From Planctomycetota bacterium (GTDB taxonomy: Bacteria; Planctomycetota; UBA1135; UBA2386): 64,000 nucleotides of DNA. Position numbers and translations under genes: made by a program. The notes below the pieces were generated by a model. That model did no database searches. It was not told the origin of the DNA and saw nothing but the letters and a program-made list of their open reading frames with translations. The stretch is from NCBI GenBank assembly GCA_019636245.1, contig JAHBXX010000017.1:1-64000 (forward strand), written 5' to 3'. Below are positions 42,786 through 54,188 of this stretch, in pieces (position 1 is the stretch's first letter; each line of letters begins with the position of its first letter).

Positions 42786-44603
42786 TCAGTGGCCGAGCAC
42801 GAGTTCGACGCCGTTCGACGCCGCCCAGCCCATGCCGGTCGCCCCCGGGTCGTCCTGCACCCAGGCCTGGAAGTAGAACGGCACACCACAGAGGAACGGC
42901 CAGTCCGGCAGCGGCACGGCGGTCGTGAAGGCGCCGGCCGCGTCGAGCGGCGCCAGTTCCGCGGCGAACGCATCGACCAGGATGGTGCCGCCGTCGAACG
43001 GGATCGCCGCCGGGGCGCCGCCGAGCAGCAGTACGAAGAAGCCGTTCGGCAGGGCGTCCTGCAGGGAGAGCGCGAACGCACTGCCGAGCACCGGCGGCGC
43101 CGCCGCCAGCAGCGGCACGCCGTTGCTGCCCGGCTTGCCGGCGCCGTACGGCGTCGCCACGGCCTGGCAGCCGAGGCCGGCGATTGCGAACGGCAGGTCG
43201 CTGTCGGCGTGCCCTTCGCGGCCCTGGGCATCGCGCGCCACCACGCGCAGCTTCGCGTTGGGCGCGTACAGGTCGGGCACCAGCCACGACCAGGTCCCCG
43301 TGTGCGGCAGGCCGGTCGCCAGCGTGTACGGGAACGAGGCGCCGCCGTTGACCGACAGCAGCAGGTCGACGCCCGTGACTGCGTCGTCGTCGTCGGCCAG
43401 CCACTCGACCGCCACGGTCTGGTTCGGCGCCAGCACGTCGCCGCCGTCCGGGAACTTCACGTGGGCGGTCGGCGCGAGCCCGCCGCGGTGTCGCGGTACG
43501 TGCATCACGATGCAATGCATGACGCCGGATGCGGTCACCAGGCCCTGGCAGTTGATCGGCACCACGGTCTTGCCGGGCAACGCCGCCTGCCAGGCGGCGA
43601 GCGCCGGTGCATTGTGCTGCTGCACCGAGCTGTTGGTGTAGCTCGGCACCAGCGCCAGGTCGTTGCACAGCACCATGTTCGTGTAGGTGTAGTGCACGCC
43701 GCTGACGCTGCGGGCCGGCGTGCGCGTGACGGTCCAGCCGGCGGCCGCCAGCGACGCGGCGGCGGTGTCGCAGATGACGTCCTGCACCGACCCGGCGTTG
43801 AACGGCCAGTCGCTGATCATCACCTTGCCATCGCCGTAGACCTGCATCCACATGTCGATGTGCTGCGTGCTGTCGACCGAGGTGGGGAACGCCGTGTAGA
43901 GCGTCGTGTCGACGCCCTGGTAGGCCTGCCAGAGGTCGCGGATCTGCTGCTGCGTCAGCGTCGGGTTCTCGTTCTGGATCAGCAACGTGCTGTGGCCGCG
44001 GCCGAGGCCGTCGAGGTGGTAGTTGCCGCCGCCGTGCACCAGGGGCAGGCCGTAGACGCGGTGGCCCTTGCTGTTGCCGAAGTGCCACGGCATCACGTCG
44101 TCGTTCGGCCGTGGCCGGTTGTAGACGTGGTCGACGATCACCCGGCAGTCGCCCTCGTAGACGTAGCGTGGGCCGTAGTCGCGGATCCAGATCGTGTCGG
44201 TGGTCGCGACCAGCAGCTCGACGCGGCTCATGTCGCAGCCGGCGTTGCTCAGGGTCGTGAAGACCGTGTTCCGCTCGCTGACCGTGTCGCAGTAGCAGTA
44301 GATCCGGGCTTGGCCCACGGTCGTGACCTGCACGGCGATCTGCTCGAGCACCGTGAGCCAGCTCGTGGAGCCTTCCCAGGCGATGCAGATGCCGTCGACC
44401 GGCTCGTACTCGGCCGGACAGCGCAGCGGTCCGGTCGGCGGCGGCGTCGTCGCGTCGGTGCCGCCGAGCGGGTTGACCGCCAGCCAGGCGCTCTCGAGCG
44501 GCGTCAAGGAACGGGGGATCTCGGCGCCTTCGGGGTACTGCGGCCGGATCTGGGCAGCGGCGGCGGCGGCGAGCAAGGGAACGACGGCGAACTTGCGGTG
44601 CAC
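42786..44603 (-). CDS. Secreted peptidylarginine deiminase (PPAD-like)
   Basis: This 605-residue exported protein has a signal peptide (KFAVVPLLAAAAAAQ). The first 370 residues form the agmatine-deiminase/PAD fold. Active-site residues: D142 (WIRDYGP), H248 and D250 (QHIDMW), N309 (YTNM) and C364 (SGVMHCIVMHV). A YNRPRP segment places two arginines at 163 and 165. As I recall, the Porphyromonas PPAD set is D130, H236, D238, N297 and C351 with R152 and R154, and the spacings agree almost exactly. It should convert arginine, probably C-terminal, to citrulline outside the cell. The last about 230 residues are an Ig-like domain plus the shared tail (SNGVELVLGH). Start is GTG; no ATG is nearby. 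Confidence 0.85.
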   Translation of the reverse strand: MHRKFAVVPLLAAAAAAQIRPQYPEGAEIPRSLTPLESAWLAVNPLGGTDATTPPPTGPLRCPAEYEPVDGICIAWEGSTSWLTVLEQIAVQVTTVGQARIYCYCDTVSERNTVFTTLSNAGCDMSRVELLVATTDTIWIRDYGPRYVYEGDCRVIVDHVYNRPRPNDDVMPWHFGNSKGHRVYGLPLVHGGGNYHLDGLGRGHSTLLIQNENPTLTQQQIRDLWQAYQGVDTTLYTAFPTSVDSTQHIDMWMQVYGDGKVMISDWPFNAGSVQDVICDTAAASLAAAGWTVTRTPARSVSGVHYTYTNMVLCNDLALVPSYTNSSVQQHNAPALAAWQAALPGKTVVPINCQGLVTASGVMHCIVMHVPRHRGGLAPTAHVKFPDGGDVLAPNQTVAVEWLADDDDAVTGVDLLLSVNGGASFPYTLATGLPHTGTWSWLVPDLYAPNAKLRVVARDAQGREGHADSDLPFAIAGLGCQAVATPYGAGKPGSNGVPLLAAAPPVLGSAFALSLQDALPNGFFVLLLGGAPAAIPFDGGTILVDAFAAELAPLDAAGAFTTAVPLPDWPFLCGVPFYFQAWVQDDPGATGMGWAASNGVELVLGH

Positions 44604-44717
44604 AGGTCGGGGATGGTGGCGGGGCGCGACCAGGATCGCGGCGCCGGCCCGCCGCCACAACTCCCCCGGCGCCCTCCCGCAGCGACCCGCCCGTGCGAAC
44701 GGCCGGCCGGCAACCGG

Positions 44718-44723
44718 TATCCT
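44718..44723 (+). promoter_or_regulatory. Putative -10 box (TATCCT) of the alpha/beta hydrolase gene
   Basis: The hexamer lies nine bases upstream of the ATG at 44733. It is identical to the boxes at 9570 and at 59504 (minus strand). Confidence 0.5.
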
Positions 44724-44732
44724 CCGCGGCCG

Positions 44733-46115
44733 ATGCTCCCTCGCTGCCTGCTGCTCCTGCCGCTGCTCGGACTCGCCGCCCTGCCCGCCCAGGTCGACCG
44801 CCTGGAACTCGGCCTGCGGCTGCGCCGCTTCGAGCGCAACCTGGCCGCGACCGAGGACACGGCCCGACGCGACGCGGCCTTCACCCGCCTCGACCGCGCG
44901 GTGCAGTCGTTCTTCCGCCTCGACCTCGGGGCCGCGGCGGCGGCGATCGCGTCGGCCGAAGCGGCCCTCGCCGCGCACCCGCCCGACGCCGACGAACGCC
45001 TCGCCGCCAGCCTGCAGCTCACGCTGCCGGCGCGACTGGTCGACGCCGAGGCCGAGCTGGCCTTCACCCTGCAGCGCAGCTTCGCCGAGGGCGACGAGCT
45101 GCCGGCCGATCTCGTGCTGCGCGTCGAGGTCGTCGGCAGCGAAGCCCAGGTCGAACTGCCGGTGGCCGCACTGCCCCTGGCCGGCACGCTGCCGTGCCGC
45201 GGCGTGCCCGCTGGCGACCATGTGCTGCGCTGGCACCTCTCGCGCCGGGAGCGCGCGCTGCCGGCACGCGAGGCCTTCGTGTCGATCGTGGTCGACCGCG
45301 AGGCCCGCCTGCTCGCGCTGGACGCGGCGGCGAACCAGGCCGGACCGGACCTGGATGGCCGTACGCTGGTGGCGCAGGCGCGACTCCTGCGCGGCATGAC
45401 CCGGGGCCGCGCCGAGGAGACGGTGCTGCCCGGGGCGCGCCTGTTGGCCGAAGCGGAGGACCTGGCGCGCGCCGTCGCCGCCGGCGAGGCGTTCCATGGT
45501 CGCGCGCGACCCGGCGAGCACTGGCTGCGGGTGCCGGCGGGCAAGTCGGCCTTCGCGGTGCGCCTCCTGGTGCCGGCGGCCGCGGCCGAGGGCTCGCCAC
45601 CGTTGGTGCTGGCGCTGCACGGCGCCGGCGGCAGCGAGAACCTGTTCTTCGACGGCTATGGCGACGGCGAGATCGTGCGCCAGTGCACGGCGCGCGGCTT
45701 CTACCTGTGCGCCCCCCGCGCCGGCCTCGGCGCCCCCGACCTGGGCGCCCTGCTCGACGCGCTCGCCGCCCGCTATCCGTTCGACCGCGACCGCGTGCTG
45801 CTGGTCGGCCACTCGATGGGCGCCGCCATGGCGGTCGCCGCCGCCAGCCGCGAGCCGGGCCGCTTCGCCGCGGTGGCGGCGCTCGGCGGCGGTGGCGAAG
45901 TGCAAGCCAGCGAGCCGCTGCGGCGGCTGCCGTTCTTCGTCGGCATCGGCAGCCGGGACTTCCTGCGCGGAGGCGCCGAGCGGCTGCACCTGCGGCTGCA
46001 GGCGCTGCAGGTGCCGGTGGCATGGCACGAGTACCCCGGCGTCGAGCACCTGGCGATCGTGCAGGTCGCGCTGCCGGAAGTGTTCGCCTGGTTCGACGCC
46101 CTGCCGCCCCGCTGA
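44733..46115 (+). CDS. Exported alpha/beta hydrolase (PHB depolymerase/dienelactone hydrolase-like)
   Basis: The 460-residue protein has a signal peptide (LLLLPLLGLAALPAQ) and an N-terminal helical and beta part of about 250 residues of unknown type. The C-terminal alpha/beta hydrolase fold follows: LVLALHGAGGSENLFFDGY (oxyanion hole), VLLVGHSMGAAMAVAAAS (nucleophile Ser in GHSMG), FFVGIGSRDFL (acid region) and YPGVEHLAIVQ (catalytic His). It acts outside the cytoplasm on an unknown ester. It is divergent from the deiminase gene and followed after 53 bases by another exported-protein gene. Confidence 0.82.
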   Translation: MLPRCLLLLPLLGLAALPAQVDRLELGLRLRRFERNLAATEDTARRDAAFTRLDRAVQSFFRLDLGAAAAAIASAEAALAAHPPDADERLAASLQLTLPARLVDAEAELAFTLQRSFAEGDELPADLVLRVEVVGSEAQVELPVAALPLAGTLPCRGVPAGDHVLRWHLSRRERALPAREAFVSIVVDREARLLALDAAANQAGPDLDGRTLVAQARLLRGMTRGRAEETVLPGARLLAEAEDLARAVAAGEAFHGRARPGEHWLRVPAGKSAFAVRLLVPAAAAEGSPPLVLALHGAGGSENLFFDGYGDGEIVRQCTARGFYLCAPRAGLGAPDLGALLDALAARYPFDRDRVLLVGHSMGAAMAVAAASREPGRFAAVAALGGGGEVQASEPLRRLPFFVGIGSRDFLRGGAERLHLRLQALQVPVAWHEYPGVEHLAIVQVALPEVFAWFDALPPR

Positions 46116-46168
46116 AGTTCCGGCCGCGGGGCGGTGTGGTTTCGCCGCCCGCTGCCGCTGCCGGGGGC

Positions 46169-47203
46169 ATGACCCGCAACGCCCTGTTCCTGGCCCTGCC
46201 GATGCTGGCCCTGCTCGGACCCGGCCTGGCGGCCCAGACCACCGTGCTGACCACCGACTTCAGCACGCTGCCGGTCGCGATCTCGCCCGGGGTGGCGACC
46301 CCGACCGCCGTCCAGGGCTACGCCGGCCTGGGCCCGGCCGGCAACACCTTCGGCGGCACCTTCCTGCGCTCGCCGACCGGCAACACGGTCACCATCCAGC
46401 TGGCCAACCTGCCGCCGCACAACGCGATCGGCCTCGACCTCCTGTTCGCCGCCATCGATTCGCTCGACGGCACCGGCACGTTCCCGTCGGGCGACTTCTT
46501 CGCCATCACGATCGACGGCAACACCTTCTTCCGGGAGTCGTTCGCCAACGCGCTGCCGACGCAGGTCCAGAGCTACGTGCCGCCCCCGGGCGTCGAACTG
46601 GCCCGCCGCGTCGACCTCGGCTTCAGCGGACCGGGTTCGTTCTACACCGACAGCGCCTACTGGCTCGGCGGCGACCCCCGGTTCCAGCACATCGGGCACA
46701 GCAGCCCCACGCTCACCATCACCCTGCGGATCGAGGGGCCCGGCATCCAACCGCTGAACGACGAATCGTGGGCGATCGACAACCTGACGATCACGGCCTT
46801 CACCGTGGCCGACCCCGGCAGCGCCACCGTCTACGGCGCCTCGTGCGGCCCGTCGCTGTCGGCCTTCGGCCTGCCGGTCGTGGCCCAGGCGTTGCCGCTC
46901 TTCGTGCAGGACCTGCCGCCCGGCACGCTGTGGGCGGGCCTCGCCATCGGCCTCTCCGATGCCACGCCGGTGCCGCTGGACGGCGTCGGCGCACCGGGTT
47001 GCTGGCTGTGGCACGACCTCGCCATCACCCTGGACTGGGGGCTGCAGTTGCAGAGCACCGCCGCGACCGGGAGCCTGACCGTGGCTGCGCCCTACGGCTA
47101 CCCCGGGCTCACCTTCTTCCTGCAGGCCTGGGGGCTTGCGCCGGCGAGCAACGCGCTGGGGATCGTGTCGAGCAATGGTCTGCGCATCGTGCTCGCCAGC
47201 TGA
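46169..47203 (+). CDS. Exported protein with C-terminal module
   Basis: The 344-residue exported protein has a signal peptide (LFLALPMLALLGPGLAAQT). The first 200 residues (YAGLGPAGNTFGGTFLRSPT, LPPHNAIGLDLLFAAIDSLD) form a beta-sandwich with no known motif. The last 120 residues carry the shared module: VYGASCGPSLSAFGLPVVAQ, LDGVGAPGCWLWHDL, PGLTFFLQAWGLAPASNALG and a final SNGLRIVLAS. This is the clearest example of the module in this window. No enzymatic function is visible. It lies downstream of the hydrolase gene on the same strand. Confidence 0.75.
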   Translation: MTRNALFLALPMLALLGPGLAAQTTVLTTDFSTLPVAISPGVATPTAVQGYAGLGPAGNTFGGTFLRSPTGNTVTIQLANLPPHNAIGLDLLFAAIDSLDGTGTFPSGDFFAITIDGNTFFRESFANALPTQVQSYVPPPGVELARRVDLGFSGPGSFYTDSAYWLGGDPRFQHIGHSSPTLTITLRIEGPGIQPLNDESWAIDNLTITAFTVADPGSATVYGASCGPSLSAFGLPVVAQALPLFVQDLPPGTLWAGLAIGLSDATPVPLDGVGAPGCWLWHDLAITLDWGLQLQSTAATGSLTVAAPYGYPGLTFFLQAWGLAPASNALGIVSSNGLRIVLAS

Positions 47204-47280
47204 GCGATCGCGGGCCTTGCAGCCCTGCGCGTCCCGCGTCCTGCCGCACCGGCGGTGGCCGACCCTGCCGCGAGTTCGGC

Positions 47281-47286
47281 TAGCAT
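47281..47286 (+). promoter_or_regulatory. Putative -10 box (TAGCAT) of the ECF sigma gene
   Basis: The hexamer lies eight bases upstream of the ATG at 47295, predicting leaderless initiation for the sigma-kinase operon. Confidence 0.5.
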
Positions 47287-47294
47287 CGGCGCGG

Positions 47295-47920
47295 ATGGTC
47301 GAGGCTCCCGATCCGACGCTGGAACTGCTGCAACGCTGGCACGCGGGCGATACCGACGCCCTCACGGCGCTGGTGCAGCACCACCTGCCGTGGCTGCGGG
47401 CGCACGTCGAACGGCGTCTCGGCGCCTTCCTGCGCGAACGCGCCGACAGCGAGGACTACCTGCAGGAAGCCGTGCTCGACTTCCTGCGCGACGGGCCGCG
47501 CTTCCAGGTGCAGACCGCGGCCCAGCTGCGCGCGCTGCTGGCGCGCATCGTCGAGAACACGCTGCGCGACCGGAACGACTGGTTCCGCGCCAAGCGCCGC
47601 CATCTCGCCGGCCAGGTCGCGTTGCCGACCGACAGCGTGCTGCAGCTCGATCCGGGGCTGCAGCGCACGACGACGCCGAGCCGCGACGCGGCGCGCGGCG
47701 AGGTGCGCGACTGGGTGCGGCTAGGCCTCGAGCTGCTCGACCCCGAGGACCGCAAGGTGCTGGTCGCCCGCGAGTACGACGACCGCTCGTTCGTCGACAT
47801 CGGCGCCGAACTGGGCATGACGCCCAACTCGGTGCGCATGCGCTGGGTGCGGGCCGTGGCCCGCCTCGCCGCCGTGCTCAAGGACCTTCGCTCCGGCGAG
47901 GTCGGCACGGAGGTGCGGCC

Positions 47921-47924
<4 letters not shown>
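47295..47924 (+). CDS. ECF-type RNA polymerase sigma factor linked to a kinase
   Basis: The 209-residue ECF sigma factor has region 2 at about residues 30-100 (SEDYLQEAVLDFLRD, LRALLARIVENTLRDRND). Region 4 follows with DPEDRKVLVAREYDDRSFVD, then IGAELGMTPNSVRMRWVRAV as the helix-turn-helix. No anti-sigma gene is adjacent. Instead the GTG of a Ser/Thr kinase gene overlaps its stop by four bases, so the two are translated together. Control by phosphorylation is therefore likely. Such ECF-kinase pairs are known from Planctomycetota. Confidence 0.9.
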
Positions 47925-50563
<2,639 letters not shown>

Positions 50564-50641
50564 GGGGCCTCCCGGCCGATCCACCATCGGCAGCGTCCGG
50601 GTTCGACCGGAAGGCCGCTCCCGGTCGCACCCTGGAAACGC

Positions 50642-50678
50642 CGCGAGCCCGCCGACCACTCGGGTCGACGGGCTCGCG
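50642..50678. terminator. Strong hairpin between convergent genes
   Basis: Arms of 16 bases (50642-50657 and 50663-50678) pair with a single mismatch around the loop ACTCG. It lies between the kinase gene and the convergent exported-protein gene and could terminate both. There is no T-run. Confidence 0.6.
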
Positions 50679-50687
50679 ACGATCGGC

Positions 50688-50708
50688 CCGGGTCGGTCAC
50701 CGACCCGG
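50688..50708. terminator. Second hairpin, nine-base perfect stem
   Basis: CCGGGTCGG and CCGACCCGG flank the three-base loop TCA. It lies 11 bases beyond the stop codon of the minus-strand gene, so it could be that gene's terminator. Together with the hairpin at 50642 it forms a tandem terminator region. Confidence 0.5.
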
Positions 50709-50719
50709 CGCCGCACCGA

Positions 50720-52513
50720 TCAGAACGTGTTGACGTAGCTGCGCAGACCGTTGCTGAGCAGGACGCCCGCGTTGTTCGGCGGGTTCGGGCAGATCAGCGC
50801 CGCCGCCTGCGAGAAGAACAGGAAGGCCGGCGGCACCGACACCGGGATGTCGAACGGCACCGCCTGGGTCGGCACGACGTCCACGTACGGCACCACCACG
50901 TCGATCGACGTGATGTGCAGGTTGCAGCCCGGCGCGTCGACGCCGTAGCCGGTCAGCAGGTCCGTGCCGGCGAAGTCCTGGCCGAGGCTCAGCGCGATGA
51001 TGCCGAAGTGGAACACCGGGTCCGGCGACGGGCAGGCCAGCGGGATGTTGTTGAGGTCGAAGATCGTCGTCGTGCCGGCAACCGGCGGCGTCGCCGAGGT
51101 GAGCGTCATCGCCGGGGTCGCGCAGCTCCTGCCGTAGACCGTGTGACGGGCCGAGGGCTGCACGCCGACCGAGATGTTGTCGAGGAACACGCTGTTGCCG
51201 AAGTCCGAGATGCCGCGGAAGCGGATCCGGTCGGTGCCGGCCGAGAGCGTGTAGGCGAGGCTCGCCCACTGGCTCGCCGTCGGCACGAAGTTCGAGCCCG
51301 TGGTGCCGGTGCCGCCGAGGGTGTTGAGCACGCCAGCACCCGGCTCGTTGGTCATCGTCACCACGGGGCTCCAGCTGGTGCCGCCGTCGTTCGACTCCTC
51401 GAGCACGATCGAGTCGATCTCACCGCCGGTGTAGGTCGCGCCGGCGACGTCGAAGAACACCTCGGTGCCGGCCGCGACCGGCGTGAAGGCCGGGCTGACC
51501 AGCGTCGGCTCCTGCAGAGCGCCGATGTTGTAGAAGTTCCAGCGCACCGAGCCGGTGCCGACGCCGAACGCGCTCTGCGCCTGGTAGTTCGGCAGGCCCG
51601 CGCCGACCAGGCCGACGACCGACCAGCAGTTCGGGTTGACGACGCCGCTGCTGAACTCCTGCGGGAACACCGGGGTCGCCAGGTCCACCTGCACGACGTT
51701 GCTGCTGCCCGTCGACGGACCGTCGGAGCAGGTGACGTCGCAGTAGTACCAGGTCGTGCCGGTGATGCTGGTCGTCAGCGTCGAGAGGCCGGTGCCGACG
51801 GCCGTCCACGGGCCGAGGCTGCTGGTCGTGCTCGAGTACCACTGGTAGCTGACGCCGGTGCCGGTCGTCGCGTTCTGCAGGCTCAGCGAGAAGTTCGCGC
51901 CGGAGCAGACGCCGCCGATGGGGGCGATCGTGTCGCCCGGCGTCGGCGTACCAGAACAGGCCACGACGCTCTCCGAGACATCGATGTTGTCGAACGCCAG
52001 ATAGTAGTCGCCAGCCACCCAGTTCGCCGACCACCGGACGTACAGCGGGCCCGCGGGCGGCGTGAAGACGTGCGACTTGGTGATGCACGAAGCGGTCTGG
52101 GCTTCGTCGACCACGGTGGCGATCGTCGTCCACGGCCCCGAGACGCTCGACGCGTACTGGACCGTGAAGCCTCCCCAGGGTGCGACCGTCGGGGCGCTCC
52201 CGGTGAAGTCGTAGCACTTGTAGTCGTAGGTCACGGTCGTCGTTCCGCCCACCGACGTGCCGGTCAGCGGGGAGACGAGGAAGCCCGTCGTGGCGCTCGA
52301 CCACATGTTGCGGCGCATCGACGCAACCGCGCACGGGTTGGTCGTGGATCGGGTGAAGCCCGGCGTGCCCGTCCAGCCGGTCGAGTTCACGTCGAAGTTG
52401 AAGCTGTAGGTGACCTGCGCGGTCGCCGGAACGGCGGCCAGCAGAGCGAAGGCGGCGCCAAACAACTTGGCGGCCAGCCAGCCACGAGGTGCGGAGCTGT
52501 GGAGGGTGTGCAT
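50720..52513 (-). CDS. Large exported beta-rich protein with C-terminal module
   Basis: The 597-residue protein has a signal peptide (KLFGAAFALLAAVPATAQ). It comprises an N-terminal jelly-roll-like domain (YSFNFDVNSTGWTGTPGFTR, VRWSANWVAGDYYLAFDNID), an Ig-like unit (YQWYSSTTSSLGPWTAVGTG), a second jelly roll (VFFDVAGATYTGGEIDSIVL, RFRGISDFGNSVFLDNISVG) and a C-terminal module starting TVYGRSCATPAM and ending SNGLRSYVNTF. Low charge and many Thr/Ser/Gly residues fit a surface or matrix protein. No enzyme motif is visible. The ATG at 52513 begins the signal peptide; the frame is open another 100 codons upstream. Confidence 0.75.
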   Translation of the reverse strand: MHTLHSSAPRGWLAAKLFGAAFALLAAVPATAQVTYSFNFDVNSTGWTGTPGFTRSTTNPCAVASMRRNMWSSATTGFLVSPLTGTSVGGTTTVTYDYKCYDFTGSAPTVAPWGGFTVQYASSVSGPWTTIATVVDEAQTASCITKSHVFTPPAGPLYVRWSANWVAGDYYLAFDNIDVSESVVACSGTPTPGDTIAPIGGVCSGANFSLSLQNATTGTGVSYQWYSSTTSSLGPWTAVGTGLSTLTTSITGTTWYYCDVTCSDGPSTGSSNVVQVDLATPVFPQEFSSGVVNPNCWSVVGLVGAGLPNYQAQSAFGVGTGSVRWNFYNIGALQEPTLVSPAFTPVAAGTEVFFDVAGATYTGGEIDSIVLEESNDGGTSWSPVVTMTNEPGAGVLNTLGGTGTTGSNFVPTASQWASLAYTLSAGTDRIRFRGISDFGNSVFLDNISVGVQPSARHTVYGRSCATPAMTLTSATPPVAGTTTIFDLNNIPLACPSPDPVFHFGIIALSLGQDFAGTDLLTGYGVDAPGCNLHITSIDVVVPYVDVVPTQAVPFDIPVSVPPAFLFFSQAAALICPNPPNNAGVLLSNGLRSYVNTF

Positions 52514-52891
52514 AGCAGGGGTGTCGATGGGTTCCGTGAAGGAAGGGGAAGCGAAGCTCGAGGCCACGCGTACCGACGCGAAAGAGGTGACCAAGAGGCG
52601 AAGCCCCGAGCGTTCGGAGCCGCGGAACCCTATCGCGCCCGCACGCGGTCGTCCACCCGGCCAAGTGCGCACCTCGATGGGGCATCCCTCGCCGCGATGC
52701 GCCACGCGACCAAGGATGCGGTCCACCATAAGCACGCGCGGCGCGGCGAACGACGCGCCTCCACCATCGAACGCCGTTGCCATCGGCGCTAGCGCCACCC
52801 GCTTCGCGAGCGGCACCGAGATCGCCGGCGACCGGCGCGGTGACGAAGTCGGGACAGCGCCAGATCGCGCGCATGCGCGGCGGCCGATGGC
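52514..52891. other. 378-base intergenic region without a recognised gene
   Basis: This is the largest gap in the window. It lies upstream of the exported-protein gene on the minus strand and downstream of the peroxidase gene. It should hold the promoter of the 597-residue protein gene, but I see no TAnnnT box in the usual position next to its ATG and no clear hairpin. The frame of the 597-residue protein is open up to 52816, giving basic residues without a signal-peptide pattern, so I treat it as noncoding. Confidence 0.5.
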
Positions 52892-54046
52892 TCAGCGCGC
52901 CACGTCGCCGATCGGCGGCAGCTCCGGCGCCCGCACGCGCCGTTTGCGTTCGTTCAGCGCCTCGAGGAAGGCGATCAGGTCGCCCTTCTCCTCGACAGTC
53001 AGGTCGAGCCGCTGCAGCAGCGGCGACTTCTGCGGGAACAGCGGATCGTCCTGCTGCTCGGGCTTCGGCCGCAGCGTCGCCATGCCGGCCGAGTACATGT
53101 TCACGACCGAGGCGAGGTCGAACAGCCCGTTGTGCATGTAGGGCGCCGTGCGCGCGACGTTGCGCAGCGACGGGGTCTTGAAGCGGCCGACGTCGGCCGG
53201 ATCGCCGGTGACCGCGTGCCGGCCGAGGTCCTGCAGCCCGCGGCCGTAGTACGACAGCCCGAGGTCGTGGAACGCGAAGTCGGTCAGCAGCGGGCCGTGG
53301 TGGCAGTTGGCGCACCGTGCCTTGGTGCGGAACAGGTGCAGACCGCGCAGGGCGCTGTCGTCGAGCGCCTTCGTGTCGCCGGCCAGGAACCGGTCGAACG
53401 CGCTGCTGCCGTCGCTGACCAGCGTGCGCTCGTAGGCGGCGAGCGCCGCCAGCGCACGCTCCAGCGTCGGCTCCTCGTCGCCGAAGGCGGCCAGGAACCG
53501 CGCGCGGTAGCCGCGGCTCGATGCCAGCTTCGCCACCACGGTGGCGCCATCGCTGTGCATCTCGTCGGCGTTCTCGAACACCATCAACGCCTGGTCGCCG
53601 AGCGAGGCCGCGCGGCCATCCCAGAACAGGTGCGGCAGGAAGCCGGCGTTCAGCACCGACGGCGCGTTGCGGCGCAGCACCTTGCGGCCATGGCCGAAGC
53701 TGGTCGTGCGGCCGTCGGCGAAGCCAAGGTCGGGGTCGTGGCAGCTGGCGCAGGCCATCTCGCCGGTGCCCGACAGACGCGGGTCGAAGAACAGCAGCTT
53801 GCCCAGTTCGATCGCCGCCGCTGCGGCCGGGTCGTCGACCTTCTTCGGCTTCGGCACCGGGCCCAGTTCGACGAAGGCGACGCCGGGATCGATCGTCGCC
53901 GGCGGCCAGTCGGCGGACGGACGCGTGTAGGCGAGCCGCAGCGCGGCAGCGTCGCCGCCCTCCGTCCCGACCGGAAGCGGGGTGGCCAGGGTCGTGGCGC
54001 AGGCGGCGCCGCCGAGTACGAGCAGCAGCAGGTGGAGACCACGCAT
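52892..54046 (-). CDS. Di-haem cytochrome c peroxidase lipoprotein
   Basis: This 384-residue MauG/CcpA-type enzyme is probably a lipoprotein ([11 protein letters not shown]). Haem motifs are CASCH at 99-103 and CANCH at 245-249. Family blocks include [54 protein letters not shown] and [20 protein letters not shown]. It would reduce hydrogen peroxide or oxidise a partner at the membrane. Unlike the peroxidase at 23172 it has no C-terminal module; it ends shortly after the second haem domain. A TACCCT box lies eight bases before the ATG. Confidence 0.88.
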   Translation of the reverse strand: MRGLHLLLLVLGGAACATTLATPLPVGTEGGDAAALRLAYTRPSADWPPATIDPGVAFVELGPVPKPKKVDDPAAAAAIELGKLLFFDPRLSGTGEMACASCHDPDLGFADGRTTSFGHGRKVLRRNAPSVLNAGFLPHLFWDGRAASLGDQALMVFENADEMHSDGATVVAKLASSRGYRARFLAAFGDEEPTLERALAALAAYERTLVSDGSSAFDRFLAGDTKALDDSALRGLHLFRTKARCANCHHGPLLTDFAFHDLGLSYYGRGLQDLGRHAVTGDPADVGRFKTPSLRNVARTAPYMHNGLFDLASVVNMYSAGMATLRPKPEQQDDPLFPQKSPLLQRLDLTVEEKGDLIAFLEALNERKRRVRAPELPPIGDVAR

Positions 54047-54054
54047 CGCGGCGC

Positions 54055-54060
54055 AGGGTA
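54055..54060 (-). promoter_or_regulatory. Putative -10 box (TACCCT) of the peroxidase gene
   Basis: The hexamer lies eight bases upstream of the ATG at 54046 on the minus strand, a leaderless arrangement. Confidence 0.5.
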
Positions 54061-54188
54061 GCCTTGGGCCCGCGGCGGCGCGACCGCCGGAGTTCGCAGC
54101 CAATCTTGCAGCTGGATTCGCGGTCCATCGCGGGCAGGCGACCGGCACCCGTCGGCCAGGGCAAGAGCCGCCGCCGGGATCCGGAGCC

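Noticed and set aside
52514..52816. N-terminal extension of the 597-residue exported protein
   Set aside because: The frame is open, but the residues lack a signal peptide, whereas the ATG at 52513 begins a good one.
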